Assembly (NCBI RefSeq): GCF_014385005.1
Contig: NZ_JACRSZ010000015.1
Span: forward strand, 1 to 64,000
DNA: 64,000 bases
Reading direction: 5' to 3'
DNA from: Jingyaoa shaoxingensis
Lineage (GTDB): Bacteria; Bacillota; Clostridia; Lachnospirales; Lachnospiraceae
A program made the position numbers and the translations under genes. The notes under the pieces were generated by a model, which was given only the letters and a program-made list of their open reading frames with translations, was not told the origin of the DNA and searched no databases. Shown here piece by piece: positions 59,588 to 64,000 of the stretch (the first letter of the stretch is position 1; every line of letters starts with the position of its first letter).

Positions 59588-60763
59588 ATGAAACGTACAA
59601 AATTACTTGCAGTGTTAATGACAACAGCAATCGCAGCTACAGGTGCGGTGTGTGCAGCAGATGCAGAAGGTATTGCGGCAGAGAATCTGAAGGTCGGAGC
59701 CATCTACATCGGTGATGAAAACGAAGGTTATACCGCTGCACATATGGCAGGTATAGATGAGATGATGGAGACATTTGGGCTGGAAGAATCTCAGGTGATT
59801 GAGAAGACTCTGATCGGGGAAGACGAGACATGTTATGACGCTGCAGCAGATCTGGCAGACCAGGGATGCCAGATTATCTTTGGTACCAGCTTTGGTCATG
59901 AGACTTATCTGATTCAGGCAGCAGGCGAGTTCCCGGACGTACAGTTCTGTCATGCAACAGGATATCAGGCAGCAAGCAGCGGACTGGATAACATGCACAA
60001 CTACTTCGATAACATCTATGAAGCAAGATATGTATCCGGTGTGGTTGCAGGAATGAAGCTGAATGAGATGATCGAGAATGGTGACATTACAGAAGAACAG
60101 GCAAGAATCGGATACGTTGGTGCATATCCATACGCAGAAGTAATTTCTGGATTTACATCCTTCTATCTTGGTGCAAAGAGCCAGTGCCCATCCGTTACTA
60201 TGGAAGTAAAATACACCAACAGCTGGGCAAGCTTTGACCTGGAAAAAGAATGTGCAGAAGCTCTGATCGCAGACGGATGTGTACTGATCGGACAGCATGC
60301 AGATACCACAGGTGCTCCTACCGCAGCTCAGGCAGCAGGCGTTCCATGTGTAGGTTACAACGTAGACATGATCGAGACTGCTCCTGACAGTGCACTGACC
60401 TCTTCCAGCAATAACTGGGGTGTATATTACACTTACGCAGTACAGTGCATGATCGACGGAACAGAGATTGAAAAAGACTGGACAGCAGGTCTGAAGGACG
60501 GCGCTGTTCTGATTACTCCTCTGAATGAAAAGGCAGTAGCAGAAGGAACACAGGAAGTTGTAGACGAAGTAGAGAGCCAGATTGAAGACGGATCTCTGCA
60601 CGTATTTGATACAGCTACATGGACAGTAGATGGTAAGACACTGGATACTTACGAAAAGAACGGTATCGAGTATATCTCTGACGGATATTTCCACGAATCT
60701 GAATATGGATCAGCTCCGGCATTTGATATCATCATCGATGGTATTGATTCTATCGTAGAATAA
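59588..60763 (+). CDS. BMP-family ABC solute-binding protein
   Basis: A 391-residue exported binding protein of the basic-membrane-protein (PnrA/Med) family. Signal MKRTKLLAVLMTTAIAATG then VCAADAEG, VGAIYIGDENEGYTAAHMAG, IIFGTSFGHETYLIQAAGEFP and YVGAYPYAEVISGFTSFYLGA, typical of nucleoside-binding members. The Cys in AVCAAD is not in a standard lipobox. First gene of an importer operon with one ATPase and two permeases. ATG 59588 follows GGAGGAAGC. Confidence 0.9.
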   Translation: MKRTKLLAVLMTTAIAATGAVCAADAEGIAAENLKVGAIYIGDENEGYTAAHMAGIDEMMETFGLEESQVIEKTLIGEDETCYDAAADLADQGCQIIFGTSFGHETYLIQAAGEFPDVQFCHATGYQAASSGLDNMHNYFDNIYEARYVSGVVAGMKLNEMIENGDITEEQARIGYVGAYPYAEVISGFTSFYLGAKSQCPSVTMEVKYTNSWASFDLEKECAEALIADGCVLIGQHADTTGAPTAAQAAGVPCVGYNVDMIETAPDSALTSSSNNWGVYYTYAVQCMIDGTEIEKDWTAGLKDGAVLITPLNEKAVAEGTQEVVDEVESQIEDGSLHVFDTATWTVDGKTLDTYEKNGIEYISDGYFHESEYGSAPAFDIIIDGIDSIVE

Positions 60764-60784
60764 GAAACAGGGAAACCTATCAAA

Positions 60785-60926
60785 GGGGGTTGCAGCAATG
60801 CAGCCCCTATATTTTATAGCAGGAGCTATAAAATATAGAGCCTCTGGCAGATTGCAGAGGTGCGCAGAAGAAACATGTCATGCAGGCATGACGCGCACCT
60901 CGCAGCAAATACGCCAAGGCGTATTT
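60785..60926. repeat. Cluster of five inverted repeats between binding protein and ATPase genes
   Basis: GGGGTTGCA/TGCAGCCCC (60785-60807); CTATATTTTATAGC/GCTATAAAATATAG, a perfect 14 bp stem (60807-60838); CCTCTG/CAGAGG (60841-60860); GGTGCGC...GCGCACC with inner GTCATGC/GCATGAC (60859-60899); AAATACGCC/GGCGTATTT (60907-60926). No T-tails. Probably slows 3' decay or tunes expression so that the binding protein exceeds the ATPase. Confidence 0.8.
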
Positions 60927-60957
60927 GATAATACAGCCGACATAAGGAGGAACATAC

Positions 60958-62496
60958 GTGGAGCAGACATACGCTATAGAATTACACAATATCACCAAGC
61001 GTTTCGGCAGCGTCACTGCCAACGAAAAAGTAGACCTAGAGGTAAAAAAGGGAGAGATCCTCTGTCTGCTTGGTGAAAACGGAAGTGGTAAGACCACTTT
61101 GATGAATATGATATCCGGTATTTACTATCCGGATGAGGGAATGATCAAGGTAGACGGAAGAGAAGTGAGAATCCGATCTCCAAAGGATTCCTTTGATCTT
61201 GGAATCGGAATGGTGCATCAGCACTTCAAACTGGTAGACATTCTGACAGCAGCAGAAAATATCATTCTCGGACTGCCGGGAAAACAGATCCTGAATATGA
61301 AGCAGGTGAATAAAGAGATTCTTGAACTGGCTGTAAAATATGGATTCGAGATTGATCCGAAGAAGAAGATCTACCAGATGTCCGTATCAGAAAAACAGAC
61401 AGTAGAGATCATCAAGCTGCTGTACCGCGGCGCCAGAATACTGATTCTGGATGAGCCGACAGCGGTACTGACACCACAGGAAGCCGACCGGCTTTTTGAA
61501 GTATTAAAGAATATGAAGAAAGACGGATGTTCCATCATCCTGATTACCCATAAGTTACACGAAGTATTGTCCGTATCCGACCGGGTATCTATTCTGAGAA
61601 AAGGTCTCTACATTGATACGGTGAAGACATCCGAAGCTACCGTAGAGTCCCTGACAGAGATGATGGTAGGTGCGAAAGTTGAACTTAACATCGACCGTCC
61701 GGAACCGGTGAATCCGGTGAAGCGTCTGGAACTGAAAAATGTGACCTGCAAGGACATTAATGAAGTAGTAACCCTGGATCACGCAGATCTGACGGTATAC
61801 GGCGGTGAGATTCTGGGTATCGCAGGTATCTCAGGCGGCGGCCAGAAGGAACTGCTGGAGGCCATCGCAGGACTTCAGCCGGTATCCGAAGGAAGCATCA
61901 CTTTTTATCCGGAAGAAAACCAGTCAAAAGAGATCGCTAACCTGGATGTGGCAGATATCCGTGCACTGGGCGTGCGTCTGGCATTCGTGCCGGAAGACCG
62001 TCTGGGAATGGGACTGGTTGGATCCATGGATATGACAGACAACATCATGCTGCGAAGCTACCAGAGAGGAAAGTCCAATTTCCTGGACCGTAAGACACCG
62101 GGTGAACTGGCACAGAAGATCAAGGATCAGTTAGAGATCGTGACACCAAGTATCTCTGCACCGGTGGGACAGATGTCAGGTGGAAACGTACAGAAGGTAC
62201 TGGTGGGACGGGAGATTGCCCAGAAGCCAAAGGTGCTGATGGTAGCTTATCCGACCAGAGGAATCGATATCAACTCATCCTATGCCATCTATAACCTGTT
62301 AAATGAGCAGAAGAAAAAAGGCGTAGCAGTGATCTGTGTCATTGAAGACCTGGATGTCCTTCTGGAGCTGTGCGATCGGATTGCCGTACTCTGCGGCGGT
62401 CAGATCACGGGAGTACTGGATGGACGTACGGCCAAGAAAGATGAAGTGGGAGTACTGATGACAAAGCATGAGAAGGGAGGCGTTTCCCATGAATAA
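60958..62496 (+). CDS. Nucleoside-type ABC importer ATPase
   Basis: A 512-residue double ABC ATPase of the NupO/YufO kind. First half Walker A GENGSGKTT, MVHQHFKLVDILTAAENIILG (Q-loop region), QMSVSEKQTVEIIKLL, LILDEPTAVL. Second half GISGGGQKELLEAIAGL (degenerate Walker A), MSGGNVQKVLVGREIA, MVAYPTRGIDINS where Tyr replaces the usual acidic residue, normal for this family. Start is GTG at 60958 after AAGGAGG. Overlaps the permease gene by 8 bp. Confidence 0.92.
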   Translation: MEQTYAIELHNITKRFGSVTANEKVDLEVKKGEILCLLGENGSGKTTLMNMISGIYYPDEGMIKVDGREVRIRSPKDSFDLGIGMVHQHFKLVDILTAAENIILGLPGKQILNMKQVNKEILELAVKYGFEIDPKKKIYQMSVSEKQTVEIIKLLYRGARILILDEPTAVLTPQEADRLFEVLKNMKKDGCSIILITHKLHEVLSVSDRVSILRKGLYIDTVKTSEATVESLTEMMVGAKVELNIDRPEPVNPVKRLELKNVTCKDINEVVTLDHADLTVYGGEILGIAGISGGGQKELLEAIAGLQPVSEGSITFYPEENQSKEIANLDVADIRALGVRLAFVPEDRLGMGLVGSMDMTDNIMLRSYQRGKSNFLDRKTPGELAQKIKDQLEIVTPSISAPVGQMSGGNVQKVLVGREIAQKPKVLMVAYPTRGIDINSSYAIYNLLNEQKKKGVAVICVIEDLDVLLELCDRIAVLCGGQITGVLDGRTAKKDEVGVLMTKHEKGGVSHE

Positions 62497-63565
62497 AGAA
62501 CCAATGTTTCATATGTCCAAGCGGGAATCCATCACCCTTGGAAAACGTATCATGATCTACGTGGCAGCCATTCTTCTGGCACTGATCGTCTGTGCGGCAG
62601 TCATCGTGGGACTGGTACACATGAATCCGCTGGGGGTTTATAAGGCAATTTTTGACGGCGCACTGGGAAGCAGCCGCCGTATCTGGATCACGATCCGAGA
62701 TACGCTGGTACTGTTGTGTATCGCAGTTGGTCTGGCACCGGCATTTAAGATGCGTTTCTGGAATATCGGAGCCGAAGGACAGGTATTGATCGGTGGTGTG
62801 GTATCCGCCGCATGCATGATCTATCTGTCTGATAAAGTACCAAACGTAGTATTGATCCTGTTAATGCTGGCTGGCAGTGCCATCGGAGGACTGATCTGGG
62901 GACTGATTCCTACTTTCTTCAAGGCACACTGGAACACCAACGAGACACTGTTTACCCTGATGATGAACTACGTAGCTATGCAGGTGGTAACGTTCTGCAT
63001 CTGTTTCTGGGAGAATCCAAAAGGCTCCAACAGTGTAGGTATCATCAATCAGGCAACACAGGCAGGATGGCTGCCATCTGTGGCAGGCAACGCCTACTTC
63101 TGGAATGTAGTCATCGTTACCATATTGACGGTTGCCATGTTTATTTATCTGAAATACAGCAAACAGGGCTATGAAGTAGCGGTTGTGGGAGAGAGCGACA
63201 GCACTGCGCGCTATGCAGGTATCAATGTCAGCAAGGTTATGCTGCGCACCATGGCAATCTCCGGCGCGATCTGTGGTATTGCCGGATTCATTCTGGTCAG
63301 CGGTTCCGCACACACCATCTCCACATCCACAGCGAATGGGCGTGGATTTACCGCCATCATCGTAGCATGGATGGCGAAGTTCAATACCTTCATCATGATC
63401 CTGATTGCTTTCGGACTGGTATTTATGGAAAAAGGTGCTACTCAGATTGCATCCCAGTACGGACTGAATGAAAATGCATCCAGCATCATGCTTGGAATCA
63501 TTCTGTTTTTCCTGTTGGGAGCAGAATTCTTTATTAACTACAAAATCGAAAGAAACAGAAAATAG
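62489..63565 (+). CDS. Nucleoside-type ABC importer permease 1
   Basis: A 358-residue BPD_transp_2 permease (NupP-like). Hydrophobic helices from about 25; AFKMRFWNIGAEGQVLIGG, GLIPTFFKAHWNTNETLFTLM, NVSKVMLRTMAISGAICGIAG, FTAIIVAWMAKFN. ATG 62489 with GGAGG is preferred over the ATG at 62468. Forms the channel with the next gene product. Confidence 0.92.
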   Translation: MNKEPMFHMSKRESITLGKRIMIYVAAILLALIVCAAVIVGLVHMNPLGVYKAIFDGALGSSRRIWITIRDTLVLLCIAVGLAPAFKMRFWNIGAEGQVLIGGVVSAACMIYLSDKVPNVVLILLMLAGSAIGGLIWGLIPTFFKAHWNTNETLFTLMMNYVAMQVVTFCICFWENPKGSNSVGIINQATQAGWLPSVAGNAYFWNVVIVTILTVAMFIYLKYSKQGYEVAVVGESDSTARYAGINVSKVMLRTMAISGAICGIAGFILVSGSAHTISTSTANGRGFTAIIVAWMAKFNTFIMILIAFGLVFMEKGATQIASQYGLNENASSIMLGIILFFLLGAEFFINYKIERNRK

Positions 63566-63576
63566 GAGGAACTGCA

Positions 63577-64000
63577 ATGGGCACAATTATTATTTTTATA
63601 CAAAAAGCAATCGTTCAGGGCATGGGAATCCTGTTTGGAGCAGAAGGAGAGATCCTGACTGAGAAATCAGGCAACCTGAACCTTGGTATTCCGGGTATCA
63701 TGTACATGGGCGGTATCGCCGGACTGATGGGAGCCTTCTTCTATGAAAAAGGAACCGAGAATCCTAATGCTTTCGTCGGCATGCTGATTTCCCTGATCTG
63801 TGCATTCTTATGCGCTATGCTGGGCGGACTGATCTACAGTATCCTGACCATCACCCTTCGTGCCAACCAGAACGTAACCGGTCTGGCACTGACCACCTTC
63901 GGAACCGGATTCGGTAACTTCTTCGGTGGATCCATTTCCAAGCTGGCAGGAGGTGTAGGACAGATCTCCGTGAGCACAACAGCCAGTGCTTATCAGGCAA
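63577..64000 (+). CDS. Nucleoside-type ABC importer permease 2 (runs off the window)
   Basis: The first 141 codons of a NupQ-like BPD_transp_2 permease: GILFGAEGEILTEKSGNLNL, GIPGIMYMGGIAGLMGAFF, TLRANQNVTGLALTTFGTG. GGAGG lies before ATG 63577, 11 bp after permease 1. The open frame continues to the last base, so the 3' part lies outside. Confidence 0.9.
   Translation, partial: MGTIIIFIQKAIVQGMGILFGAEGEILTEKSGNLNLGIPGIMYMGGIAGLMGAFFYEKGTENPNAFVGMLISLICAFLCAMLGGLIYSILTITLRANQNVTGLALTTFGTGFGNFFGGSISKLAGGVGQISVSTTASAYQA

Noticed and set aside
59615..60694. A 359-residue minus-strand open frame, Cys-rich
   Set aside because: Antisense to the BMP binding protein; the many Cys come from reversed Ala/Ala-rich codons.

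Overview
The window looks like a gut Firmicute, most likely a Lachnospiraceae relative. The supporting signs are sigma-A type promoters, strong GGAGG ribosome-binding sites, a CIRCE-like operator, large serine recombinases, TRAP and Rbs transporters, and tet(O) on a clostridial-type mobilizable element. The species cannot be named from sequence reading alone. No tRNA, rRNA or CRISPR array was seen.

Region 1 (1-10.1 kb) is accessory DNA. It holds an XRE regulator with two palindromic operators, a small protein, and three tandem large serine recombinases (1858-6763). Next come two tiny minus-strand genes behind a promoter with a CIRCE-like heat-shock operator. A two-gene AAA-ATPase/RloB phage-defence module (AbiL-like, 7700-9956) follows, then IS-end-like repeats.

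Region 2 (10.1-14.5 kb) holds a LytTR-type regulator divergent from a secreted alkylsulfatase-like metallo-beta-lactamase protein and a secreted unknown protein. A one-domain MGMT protein and a wrecked inositol-2-dehydrogenase relic follow.

Region 3 (14.7-34.5 kb) is a probable amine or amino-acid oxidation cluster. It contains a four-gene iron-sulfur/FAD dehydrogenase, an ornithine-cyclodeaminase-family protein, an AraC regulator, a PII protein, an APC permease and an iron alcohol dehydrogenase. The permease gene is split after codon 29 by an 11.0 kb mobilizable transposon (20910-31910). That element carries tet(O) with an attenuator leader, TnpV, a KTR protein, three sigma-like proteins, a RepA-type helicase, a pMV158-type oriT, a MOBV relaxase, ParB, a YdbC-like protein and a serine recombinase. 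Precise removal between the ATCA copies restores a 469-codon permease frame.

Region 4 (34.5-45.4 kb) is a hydroxy-/oxo-acid catabolic regulon: malic enzyme, AEC carrier, Ldh-family dehydrogenase, TRAP transporter, LarA-like protein, two DapA-family aldolases and a FadR-type GntR regulator. Two of its promoters carry the same palindrome, ATTGTATGAT-N8-ATCATACAAT, overlapping the -10 box; a third has a half-site.

Region 5 (45.9-56.0 kb) is a ribose-type sugar locus: ribokinase, SIS protein, RbsD/FucU protein and RbsA-RbsC-RbsB. It is followed by a YesN/YesM-type two-component system and an RbsA-like protein that has lost its ATPase motifs, probably a regulatory partner.

Region 6 (56-64 kb) holds a DUF4143-type ATPase, a membrane XRE protein, a HAD phosphatase and a BMP-type nucleoside ABC importer. 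The importer's second permease runs off the window end.
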